NCBI GenBank assembly: GCA_039602395.1
Contig: JBCNJP010000006.1
Coordinates: 49,496,502-49,560,501 of the forward strand
Source: Deinandra increscens subsp. villosa
Lineage: Eukaryota > Streptophyta > Magnoliopsida > Asterales > Asteraceae
Reading direction: 5' to 3'
DNA length: 64,000 nucleotides
The notes beneath the pieces are model-generated. The model was not told the origin of the DNA. It did not search any database and worked only from the letters and a program-made list of their open reading frames with translations. Positions 54,834 to 64,000 of the stretch are shown piece by piece. The position numbers and the translations under genes were made by a program. Numbering within the stretch: position 1 is the first letter of the stretch; each line of letters opens with the position of its first letter.

Positions 54834-57800
54834 TGTGACGCCCACTCCCAGACTTGGCTCTAGAAGGGGTCACGAATCGGATTTACTCATGAACACAAGG
54901 TATCAACAGAGATTACTAAGCAGCGGAAATTTTAAACTTTTATTTATTTGCCAAGTACTACAAAGTAAGAGATAATTTACATAAGGAAATACTAACTATC
55001 ATTACGTTTTATTGCTATAACTATGCCAGCTTGCCAACACCCTCCTTCCGTCCGATAGCTTGCCCGTCTAATCCCTTATCACCAGGGCCTTCTCATAACT
55101 AGTCGAAGCCTCACCCTGACCTGACATACATACATTTTTGGAAAAGGTCAGCTTACGCTGGTGAGTTCTATATTTTAAAAGCTTTACCTCGGCGTGAGGT
55201 TTAAAACCCTTGGACCTGCAAGATCCCTTTTTCACAGACATTTATATAATATATATATCACAATTATAAAACACATAATATTCCTTAACAGGAAACACCC
55301 CCTATAAAACCATTTATCCCGCTATCCCTTCCTACAACCCCAACATTTATTACCAGTGTAAACCCTGCTAATGTATAAGCAGAGAAACCATCTTTGTCGA
55401 CTGCCGAGTTTACCCCTCTAGGGTATTCCCTATAACGGTCAGTCACCCTGCTTTCCCTTATTTGCTAACTGCCGAGTTTACCCTTCTAGGGCATTCCCTG
55501 TAACGGACAGTTGCACCGCCTCCCCCTATTTGCTTACTGCCGAGTTTACCCTTCTAGAGCATTCCCTATAACGGACAGTAGCTTTTTCCCTTTTCTATTT
55601 GTAGTGGTCTCTAATCCCATTGAGCAACACTACCTCTTAACTCCCTCTATACTACTACCCGCCCCTTAGTTAAATACCCAAGAGACTTAAGACTATTAGT
55701 AAACAGTGATAAGGTCTTCATATACTGCAACAAGTGGACATCTCCCAATTTATCGTTAGTGTATGTATACAGGGCGTATCCTCCACACTTCTAATATACT
55801 GGGTAACTAATATTATTATGTATATATATAGGAAGTACCAGCGGCGTATCCACCACATAATAATAAAGCAGATGCATCACCTGTTCTCATATAATCATAC
55901 ATATTCACTATAACGTTTACTAATAATTCCTTTATCACTTGACTATTTAATTTCGAAGCAAATATAACACATATCATATCACAGTCATTATAATTATGTT
56001 ATAACACGTACAATGATTTAATATCATTTTCATAACATATCATATATATATTTCTATATATATTATCCCAAAAACCTTTTAACAGTTTATCAATTCAAGA
56101 TATTTCACGTATATGTATTTCCATAACAGTTCACATATATATATCAATCCAACAATAATTTAACAGTTCAATATATCCATTTATCAATTAGCACCTTAGC
56201 AATCTGATATGTATTTACTCAAAGGTAATTCAATAGTTTAGATACGTAACATTTCAGTTATAAATCATTTAGATGCATTTTATAACATTTGTATGTATAT
56301 CAGCCCGAAAACATTTAAAACATTTAAAATATTTAAGAGTGGGCTCATAGAACTCACCTTATCTCTTTAACTTGTTTACTTGGACAGAACTTCCGCAACG
56401 ATTCCCGATTTAACCTAATTTGCGTATCGTATGGCGTTAACGCAAGGTTTTATACAATAAACACTTCCTATGTTTATTTTAATATCTTATTATCTTAATA
56501 ATATTCAATTATTAAGTTTATCCCCTTTTAAAGGTCAAAATGACCAAAATGCCCTTTAGGCATATATCATTTTCTTTTAACGATAATATGAAGACGCGCA
56601 TTCCTATAAGTAAACGCTCACTCCGGGATCGCCCAGTGTTGGGATGCCATTGCCCAGATGGGATGGCGACACCCCCGCTTTTGCCAGAAACCCCAGAGTA
56701 CAGGCGCTTACCCTTCCGGTCCGCACGAACTTCTAAATATCCGATTAACTCGGTGTTTTAAATACTTTATTATTTATCCATTTTAAACCCATATATGTTT
56801 ATTATATATATAAATATGTTATCATACCAAAATGCAAGTCCCCATACCCTCCGGATTATTTTATATTAAATATTTATATTCCGAAACCCTAATTTCCCAT
56901 TTTTCTCATTTCTATAGCAAAACTCATTTTTATTTAAAACCGTCTTAGGGTATTATCCATTATAACATTTTATAATATCTTTTAAAATGGCAAAGCTTAA
57001 TTCAAAACCGTTTGCTCGATTTGGGCAGAATAACGACACAAAAACCCTAATTTTGACCCGTTTACAAAACCCATACCAAACCTTTACCAAGTCTGAAAAA
57101 AACTTAGGGCTTTCTTATATAACATCATTTTAAGAGTACCTACAAAAATTCAGAGCCTAACTCCCACCCGATCACCCGAATTTGATGATTTATGCTCAAG
57201 AACCCTAATTTTTGCATAGTTTTAGAAAGCATACTTAGAGATTGATTTAGCAAAAACTGAGATAGGTTATTTTAGATCATACCTAAAGATGCTTGACTGC
57301 AGAAATTCGGATCCTAACTCCTCTCCGATTGCTCGTATTGCTCCGACGAAGTTCTGGTGCGTTTTTAGGGTTTTTGGGTTATGATTTACGAAATTAGCGA
57401 GTTTGGAGGATGGATTCGGCCTTCTATTTATACTAACAGGTGCGAAACAGGTTCCTTACACGTCCATGGGTGACTAAGCATGCCAATTCGACGCGTAGAT
57501 GGTCAGTTTTAGTCAAAAACGTAGCCTCCAAGTTCAAAAAACGTTGCTGTCAACGAATCTGCACAGCTAGGGGAGTCGCGGACCGCGACAGAGAGGGAAA
57601 CAGACCTCGCGGGCCGCGAGTCTACTTTACCAGTTTGGCAGTTTTGGTCCCTGCACTTTCTTTTTACATTTTAACCCCCTAAACCTCAACCGTTCTATTA
57701 TTTTATGCACCAAATCATTATAGGACATATTTATAAAAGTTTCTAGGGCTCGGGACACTCTCGATGATATACGTATACATACGTATATATATTTATATAT

Positions 57801-58605
57801 TTATATATATATTTTTCATTATTTACACCTTTGGCCCCTCAAACTTTACAATACACATTATTTTATGTTCCGAATCATTTTAGGATATTATTATAATATA
57901 TTATAAGCCTCGGGGTACTTATAAAAGTTATAGATACGTATAATATCCATAAGTATTCATAACTTTAAATAAATTACACTTTTAGCCCTCTAACTTTTAT
58001 CTTATGCATATTAAACCCTAATCTTTTGATGTAACTATCATTTTACATCTTACAACCTTCCTAAACATATTTCTAACATTCTTGAAGGTTCGGGTCATAT
58101 ATAATCATGTATATACATATATATATTTGTGTATTTCCATAATTTACACTTTCTACCCTTCTACTTTCTTGTTAATTATTTAAGCATGCATTTTTCATAC
58201 GTATAATTATCCAAACACGTATTTCTACCTATATATCCATCAAATGAATATTTCACATGCATCCATGCTATTCAACATACTTTTACACATGTATTTAATA
58301 TCGCATAATTACGTAAAGGCATTTTCTCCCGGTTATCATTTATTTTTATCGTATAAACGTTTAGCTACGTTTTTCATGCTAACATCATATATATCAATTA
58401 TCTTTGATATATAGTTTCATTTTCTTTCCTCATGTTATTAATTAACACATATATCATTCATGCAATACTATCTTTTATCGATTTATTACCCGGTAATGGG
58501 TAAACATGCATTTTTCAAACGTTTTAACACGTTTAGCTTCCCAACACATATATAATGTATATTAATCACATTAGTCACGTATTTCTCAAATTTTGGGATG
58601 TTACA
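54834..58605 (-). repeat. Element B 5' LTR (uninterrupted)
   Basis: 3772 bp. Same order of parts as the 3' LTR: triplicate at 55401, GC block at 56604-56745, TATA on the minus strand near 57424-57436, palindrome GTCGCGGACCGCGAC at 57575-57589. The palindrome is perfect apart from its centre here and carries a C/T change in the 3' copy. Confidence 0.95.
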
Positions 58606-58610
58606 AAACT

Positions 58611-58633
58611 ATGCCTAAAAAATGCAACTAACA
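58611..58633 (-). repeat. Element C 3' LTR, 23-bp end beyond element B
   Basis: Minus strand TGTTAGTTGCATTTTTTAGG, the first bases of the LTR. It follows the second AAACT copy and borders the purine tract TTGGGGAGATT. Confidence 0.8.
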
Positions 58634-60313
58634 AATCTCCCCAAGCTTAAATATTTCCTTGTCCTCAAGGAAGTCAAGAATAAGAGTAAACCGAAGATAT
58701 GAAAACAAAGAAAACAAACTAACATGCTTTACTCTAAATGCTTTTTTTTTCTTTTCCAACCATTTTTCGTCCAAGTCCGAATCGATTGTGAGCATGAAAT
58801 CATATATCATGTTAACTTCAATTGACATGCATAGATAAAGCTTTCAAGACTTTTATTGACAACACATACCCAATTTGCCAGTTAGGGTCCACTAACCTCA
58901 TTCTAGATATACATGTGAAGTCCAAGTTTTTTTTTTGAACTCAATCTATCTATTATTGTCAACCAAGTGCATTGTGCTTAATAATGTACAAGATTACCAA
59001 TATGTTCAATTTTCCCCACACCCCAAACACACATAGCAAAACCTACCCAACCTCATGGTTTATTGAGGATTCGCAAACCCGCACTTGAGGAACCATGTAC
59101 CACTATTATAACACAATAGGGATTAAATCATTATAACTCCCTTCTACATGACATTCAGGAAACATACTTCCCTTTATTTTCTCAATTTTTTTTTTGTAGA
59201 ACTTCACCTAGCGGTGCATTCATCAAGTCATCATCCCAATGGGTAGCACATAGGGTATTTAGTTCTTTTCTTTTTATTTCTTTTTTATTTTTTTTTATTT
59301 TTTACTAGTGATGGTGTCATCATGGTGGAAACATGGTGTGCGAGAGAGAGAATACTAGGTATTAATGCCACTCTCAACCCGTTTTTGCCGGGACTCAATT
59401 TTTTAAACCATGCATGTCGGGATGGGAAACTAAACATTTATATTCATTTAAGGTTATTGCACGTACATTGGTGATCATAGTATGAGGCACTAGCGTAACG
59501 GGGCACATGTGTCTTTTTATTACTATCACTCTTTTCTAGCACGCAATCTATAATCAACACAATAAAACCTGTCATTTTTCATGTTTCCCTCACAAAAGAC
59601 TCAAGGACCATTGGGTTTTTTTTTTTTAACACATATGCACTAATGAGTAAATGCAAAACTAACTATGCATGCTAAATGAAATGCAAACTAAAACAACTAA
59701 AAAAAATAATAAGAAAAATATAAAAAATAAATTGAAGCTAACCTCTCCCCAAGCTTAAAATGTGGCGTCGTCCTCGATGCTAGGAAGAGAGTGCGGAAAT
59801 AGAAATACTGCTGTGGCGGTTGGGGCGGCGGAGAAGCGTGTGGGTTGGTGGTTGATCACAATACCCCTTTCTCTTTCTTTTTTTTTCTCAGAAGGTCAAG
59901 ACGGCCGTCCTGAACTAGTGAAGAAAACTGTCGCGGCCGTTTCGAAGTTTTGTTAAGGAATTCTGCATGAGACGGTCGTTTCATGTTTGCAAGGAAATTT
60001 CTCGCGGCCGTTTTGACGTTCTGATTAAAACTTCAAAACTTAAGGAAAACTGTTTTTTTGTAATTTTTTTTATTTAAAAAAAAAGAAGAACTAAGAAATA
60101 CAAAATTAAATTAAACAACACGGGTTGCCTCCCGTGCAGCGCCTTTCTTTATCGTCTTTGGCTAGACGTTGACCTCTTTAATCTGGTGCCTCCACAATAG
60201 ACGGATGAATCTTTTGGACAGTTCTTGTGAATGTCATCTTTGGTACTTTGTACCTTGTTTTGCTCCGCCTATTCGTGAAAGTTACATTTCACCAACTTCT
60301 CCCCAAGCTTGAA
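58634..60313 (-). other. Element C 3' interior, non-coding, pol lost
   Basis: Purine-tract motif AAGCTTGGGGAGA occurs three times on the element strand (complements near 58636, 59746 and 60299). A hairpin CACGGGAGGCAACCCGTG (complement of about 60119-60136) is a mark I know from the 3' region of Athila/Tat elements. The palindromic CGGCCG motif recurs at 59900, 59933, 59971 (variant) and 60005. No reverse transcriptase or integrase motifs. Confidence 0.7.
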
Positions 60314-61087
60314 TTATTCAGTATGTTCATTTGTTGCATCCTCATCAAGAACCTTCTTCAATGCTAAAGCTGAAACATCATGGTTAGATAACTCAAAAGA
60401 TTCATCAGTTGTTGGCTTAATTACATCTAGAAAATTCAAGGAGGAGACATCGCTCGGGTAACGCATAGCTTCATCTATATTAAAATTGATAACTTCCCCA
60501 TCAAATTCCATGGAGAGAGTGCCATTATAAACATCAATTTTAGTTTTTGCAGTTTTCAAAAATGGCCTCCCTAACAAAGTAGAACATGAATTTGGGGAAT
60601 CATCATCCCCCATGTCTAATATATAGAAATCAGCTGGAAAAACCAATTCATTCACTTGGACCAACATATCCTCTAATACACCTTTTGGGTGTACTAGGGG
60701 ACCTATCAGCCAATTGAATGACTACCCCGGTCCTCTTTAACGGTCCTACATTAAGTGTTTTAAAAATTGAGTATGGTAGGACGTTAATAGAGGCTCCAAG
60801 GTCAAGCATGGCTCGAGGCACAGTAATATTCCCCAATTTACAAGGCACGGTGAAAACACCGGGGTCCTTGCACTTTGGGGGTAATCTCTTTTGTAAAACA
60901 ACTGAAATATTCTCACTTACCTTTACCGTTTCATTACCTTTCAGCTTCTTCTTTGATGTACAAAGCTCTTTGAGGAATTTTGCATACCGTGGAACCTGCT
61001 TGATAGCATCAAGTAGTGGAATGTTTACCTCTACCTTCCGGAATGTCTCCATAATTTCTTGTTCCTCCCTCTCCTTCTTTGTGCTTT
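60314..61087 (-). pseudogene. Element C protease region, frameshifted
   Basis: From STKKEREEQEIMETFRKVEV through PLLDAIKQVPRYAKFLKEL to the aspartic protease motif MLDLGASINVLP and VVIQLADRS, then a one-base loss near 60698, then VHPKGVLEDMLVQVNELVFP, FYILDMGDD, TLLGRPFLKTAKTKIDV and a stop at 60314. DLGAS in place of DTGAS is usual for this branch. The protease would cut the gag-pol polyprotein. The frameshift splits the domain, so this copy is dead. Confidence 0.85.
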
Positions 61088-62728
61088 ATAGTCTGGATGG
61101 GAATGGAGGTGGTGGGGTGAATTTATTTCACTCTTTGTTGCTTTTGGAGATTCCTTCTTTTCGTTGCTCTGGTTCTCGACCACAATCTCTTCTTCCTCAT
61201 CTTGTCTACTTGGACTGTCATAACTTTTACCGCTTCTCAAGGTAATGGCACAAGCATTGTGCTTAGGATTCATCTCAGTTTGAGCAGGTAGTTTACCTTG
61301 AGATTCTAATTTGCTTACCGAGGTGGCTAGTTGAGCCATTTGTTGCTCCAGATTCTTTATGCTCGCTCTAGTTTCTTGTTGGAATGACTGAGTGCTTGTA
61401 GCCAGACTCTTCACTACATCTTCCAAAGACATTCCCATGCCACCTGATTGTTGTGTCTGTTGTTGTTGACGAGGCTGAAAATTTTGTTGATTCGACTGGG
61501 GTCTTTGTAGAAATTGTTGAGGAGATCTTCCCCAGTTTGAATTTCCTTGAGCCTGCTCATATTTCCTTGAAGATTGACTCGCATAGCCTTCTAATGCATG
61601 TACTTGCTCAGCATCTTCCTGTAACAGGGGACAAGCATCCGTAGGATGTCCAAATTTGAGACATATCCCACAAGCTCGGGCTGTCGGTTCCACACCTTTA
61701 TCTTTTGTAAGTTGCATGACAGCCTTCGTTAGTTCAGCAAGTTGAGTTTCAATGTGAGGAGTGCTCACTTCTTTGACTGCCCGTGTTGTGTCAACATACC
61801 ACTCTTCTTCTTGTACCGAGTGCTTAGTGTCTTCCGCAATAGAAATGATCAACGCCCGAATTTGAGTTGGTGTTTTGTCAAGTAGAGCTCCTCCACTAGA
61901 GGCATTGATCAATCGCCTTTCCAACGGTGCTAAGCCTTCGCAAAAGTATTGAAGAAGTTGATGCTCAGAAATGCCATGTTGTGGGCATCGAGCACACAAT
62001 TTCTTGAATCTCTCCCAGTAAGTGTGTAGAGCCTCCCGTTTAGCTTGCTTGATCGCGATGATCTCCTTACGAAGAATTGAGGCTTTGACTTCCAGGAAAT
62101 ACTTGTCTAAGAAGAGCTTTGCCAATTCATTCCAAGTAGTTACTGATCCTGGTGGCAAGTAGTAAAGCCATTCTTTAGCCGAATCTTGCAATGCCAAGGG
62201 GAATGCCCTTAGCTTAATTTGATCTTCAGTAATATTGTGAGGCTTCATTCCAGAGCACACTACATGAAATTCCTTGAGAAACTTGTGCGGGTCTTCATTC
62301 TCTAAGCCTCGGAATGTGGGTAAGAGGTGGATGAGACCGGATCTCAACTCAAAGTTTGCAGCAGCTGGGTAATTGATGCAAAGCGGTTGTTGGGTGACAT
62401 CATGAGTTGCCCACTGTCTAAGGGTTTGTTCCTCAGCCATGATGGTTTCGGGTGAGTTTGGTTCTTGGATGGTATGGGTAGGTGAATTTGGTGGAGTGGT
62501 GTCGGTGGAGGACGAGGTTAATGATGGGGACGACGTGATGGCTTCGGGTTCGGAATCACTTGACAAGGGTAGGTCTTGCCAAATGTTGATGACGGGTGGT
62601 GAAGATGTAGAGGTTGAGGGGCTTGCTAGCTTCTTTCGGAGCTTTGCTTGCTTCCTTAATCTCTTTGCGGTTTTCTCTATCTCCATGTCAATTGAGAGTG
62701 GTGTACCTGTACGAAAAGATCTTGGCAT
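61031..62728 (-). CDS. Gag of element C (Athila/Tat type), open for 565 codons, altered 3' end
   Basis: Starts MPRSFRTGTPLSIDMEIEKT. An acidic Ser/Thr/Pro-rich stretch (about 40-100) precedes the gag core with LCINYPAAANFELRSGLIHL, LPTFRGLENEDPHKFLKEFH, KLRAFPLALQDSAKEWLYYL and YWERFKKLCARCPQH, where the branch-typical order is clear. One zinc knuckle CGICLKFGHPTDAC (CX2CX4HX4C) lies at about 350-365, followed by a Gln-rich linker and a coiled-coil-like SIKNLEQQMAQLATSVSKLE. Near 61130 the frame shifts relative to the expected PPPPFPSRL segment, so the last about 30 residues (HHLHSHPDYKAQRRRGRNKK) are aberrant and the link to protease is lost. Gag itself might still be made. Confidence 0.8.
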   Translation of the reverse strand: MPRSFRTGTPLSIDMEIEKTAKRLRKQAKLRKKLASPSTSTSSPPVINIWQDLPLSSDSEPEAITSSPSLTSSSTDTTPPNSPTHTIQEPNSPETIMAEEQTLRQWATHDVTQQPLCINYPAAANFELRSGLIHLLPTFRGLENEDPHKFLKEFHVVCSGMKPHNITEDQIKLRAFPLALQDSAKEWLYYLPPGSVTTWNELAKLFLDKYFLEVKASILRKEIIAIKQAKREALHTYWERFKKLCARCPQHGISEHQLLQYFCEGLAPLERRLINASSGGALLDKTPTQIRALIISIAEDTKHSVQEEEWYVDTTRAVKEVSTPHIETQLAELTKAVMQLTKDKGVEPTARACGICLKFGHPTDACPLLQEDAEQVHALEGYASQSSRKYEQAQGNSNWGRSPQQFLQRPQSNQQNFQPRQQQQTQQSGGMGMSLEDVVKSLATSTQSFQQETRASIKNLEQQMAQLATSVSKLESQGKLPAQTEMNPKHNACAITLRSGKSYDSPSRQDEEEEIVVENQSNEKKESPKATKSEINSPHHLHSHPDYKAQRRRGRNKKLWRHSGR

Positions 62729-62749
62729 AAAACTGTAAGAATTGCCGTA

Positions 62750-62767
62750 TCCCCGGCAACGGCGCCA
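62750..62767 (-). promoter_or_regulatory. Element C primer-binding site (tRNA-Asp type)
   Basis: Minus strand TGGCGCCGTTGCCGGGGA, three bases from the LTR. This PBS is characteristic of Athila elements. Confidence 0.9.
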
Positions 62768-62770
62768 ATT

Positions 62771-64000
62771 TGTTGGGTGTCGAATCCAGCAAATAAAATA
62801 GTAATAAAGTGAACCTACTAAGACACACTAATAATAGTATGAGCGGAAGTAAGGTTCGTGTCCTCAGGGATACGGATTAACTTTTTATACCAAAACCTTT
62901 TAATGCAAATACATTGTTATGAAAAATAGTAAAAATGGGGGGTTTGTAAATTTTTTATGAAAATATTGAAAAATCTAACAGAATGTCGAAACTCCGTTTC
63001 AGAGTCCCTCGCGGCCGTTTTGGACTGCTGTGAAAAAAAAAAGATATTTTTGGATTTTCTTTTTAACTAATTACGAAAGCTAATAATTAAAGAAAATGTT
63101 AACTAAATATTAAAATGGAATTCAAATATGAGAAAATAATTCCAACACAAGGGCGATTTCTTGTTTTCAACTCGACTTACGATCATGAACGGTTATGGTG
63201 CAATGATCCTTTTTATCAAACGGTTTGTATCGGTTCTAGACGTCGAGCCGTTCTGACATCCACTCCATCTAAAGTCTAACCAAACACAGTTCGTTGATTA
63301 GAGCCAACCCGCTACTCTAATCTCGAGCCGTTCTGATCTTAGCGTGCAGGTTGCAAGTGACAGAAGAACCGATTATAATTAACCACACACGCCGTTCTGT
63401 GTGTTCAACTAGATTATGTGCTTCTATAACGAATTTAAATTCATAGACAAACCTAAACCGTTATTTGTTCCTTTTATCAAGATTAAGAACTTTTTAGGGT
63501 TTTAAAATTGATGAACATTATTAGATCCATTAACAAAGTGGCCAGTTTTATTAACAAAACTAATGTATACCGGGAGAGAATCCGGGTTTAAGATCAAGAA
63601 ACACATAAACAAACCATTCATAAATTAGATCTCATAAACGTTTCACATAAGATTGGAGTCAAACACCAAGAAATCAAACCCTAATATCGGAATTAATAGT
63701 TTTTTAGCCGGACATGATGGCTAAATCAATTAGACTAAATTCATAAAACATAAAAGAAAATTCTTACGAACAAGAAAATAAAACAAACTTGAAGCAAAAC
63801 TAGATCTTTAAAAGTTGCAGCCGTCAAAGTCCTCCCTTGCTCCTGCCGTCGAACTCTAATAAAGATGTCCAAGAATTTAGGAATTCAAAAAAAATTCCTT
63901 TGAATTACAATACCCCTCCTTATATCCTACTTCACACCCTAATCCACCTGTGTGTGGCTTTCTCAGCCCATTTGTTTTTTTTTTTTGTTTGATAGATAGG
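62771..64000 (-). repeat. Element C 5' LTR, truncated by window edge
   Basis: First 1230 bp of about 1.6 kb, collinear with 46375-47611. The palindrome GAAACGGCCGTTTC of the other LTR reads GAAACTCCGTTTC here, a two-base loss plus one change. Confidence 0.9.

Larger units (their letters stand above)
47968..58605 (-). mobile_element. Element B: recent gag-only Ty3/gypsy element, 10.6 kb
   Basis: Perfect target duplication AAACT (47963-47967 and 58606-58610), two 3.77-kb LTRs, a perfect iMet PBS and a purine tract. The interior is only 2.6 kb and encodes an intact gag but no pol. By eye the LTRs differ by about ten substitutions and one 2-bp TA step, aside from a SINE in the left LTR. So it moved recently, using proteins made by another element. 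The LTR type is related to solo LTR E. Confidence 0.95.
46375..64000 (-). mobile_element. Element C: Athila-like Ty3/gypsy element, gag-PR only, cut by the window edge
   Basis: Left (3') LTR 46375-47967 plus 58611-58633, right (5') LTR from 62771 beyond 64000. The PBS is TGGCGCCGTTGCCGGGGA (complement of 62750-62767), the tRNA-Asp-type site of the Athila/Tat branch. The minus-strand gag and protease resemble that branch. Reverse transcriptase, RNase H and integrase are absent. Target site ACAAC (46370-46374) lies in a coatomer exon; the other copy is outside the window. I count about nine differences in 1.2 kb of LTR, so insertion is recent. Element B is inserted in its 3' LTR. Confidence 0.85.

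Noticed and set aside
14100..61150. Single-base frameshifts as sequencing errors
   Set aside because: The two 3.77-kb LTRs of element B show no single-base indel by eye, so the error rate looks too low to explain all breaks. Individual homopolymer sites (14116-14127) remain uncertain.
1..64000. tRNA or rRNA genes
   Set aside because: I saw no cloverleaf with paired A and B boxes apart from the SINE head, and no rRNA sequence.

Overview
The window is nuclear DNA of a dicot plant, most likely an Asteraceae species. It is a repeat-rich region made almost entirely of nested LTR retrotransposons. The Asteraceae guess rests on the style of the Ty3/gypsy polyproteins (an extra ORF before gag carrying a PPKKR..EIGEPSA-type motif), on GT-AG genes and on the mix of repeat families. 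No intact host gene is visible. Two host genes survive as broken copies: a dehydrin (13503-14484, minus) and the gamma subunit of the COPI coatomer (exons between 38049 and 46374, minus).

Layout. 1-2277 is unrecognised sequence ending in a primer-binding site. 2278-2511 is a TRIM LTR plus its tiny internal domain, joined to an unrelated 1.7-kb LTR (2512-4199). 4200-7555 is A+T-rich with possible exon debris, a mosaic repeat and a Helitron-like 3' hairpin. 7877-9437 is a decayed copia-like element. 10326-12892 is a complete solo LTR with 5-bp target duplications and many AGTTTCGC motifs. 13281-14484 is the dehydrin pseudogene fused to a repeat-derived ORF. 14723-15529 is a foldback MITE. 15798-31983 is a solo LTR (target duplication TGGAA) split by a Tekay-like chromovirus (15967-29526) with 3.7-kb LTRs, an interrupted ORF before gag, a likely 86-bp intron in gag, and broken gag-pol. 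32973 onward holds a CACTA terminus. 35239-37998 is another solo-LTR-like unit.

From 38049 to the right edge lies the coatomer pseudogene and its invaders. These are a foldback MULE-like element (38263-39068), a recent copia-type element without coding capacity (element D, 40044-45965, target duplication AATTT), and an Athila-like element (element C, 46375 to beyond 64000) whose 3' LTR is split by a recent gag-only gypsy element (element B, 47968-58605, target duplication AAACT). A tRNA-derived SINE (48157-48590) sits in one LTR of element B. Order of events: coatomer gene, then C, then B, then the SINE.

The three youngest LTR elements (B, C, D) all lack reverse transcriptase and integrase, so they must have been copied by enzymes from elsewhere. 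Several unrelated elements carry, in the LTR or just after the PBS, dense clusters of a short, often palindromic motif that differs from family to family. This is the most unusual pattern in the window. Calls were made by reading the sequence; family names come from recalled motifs, not from a search.
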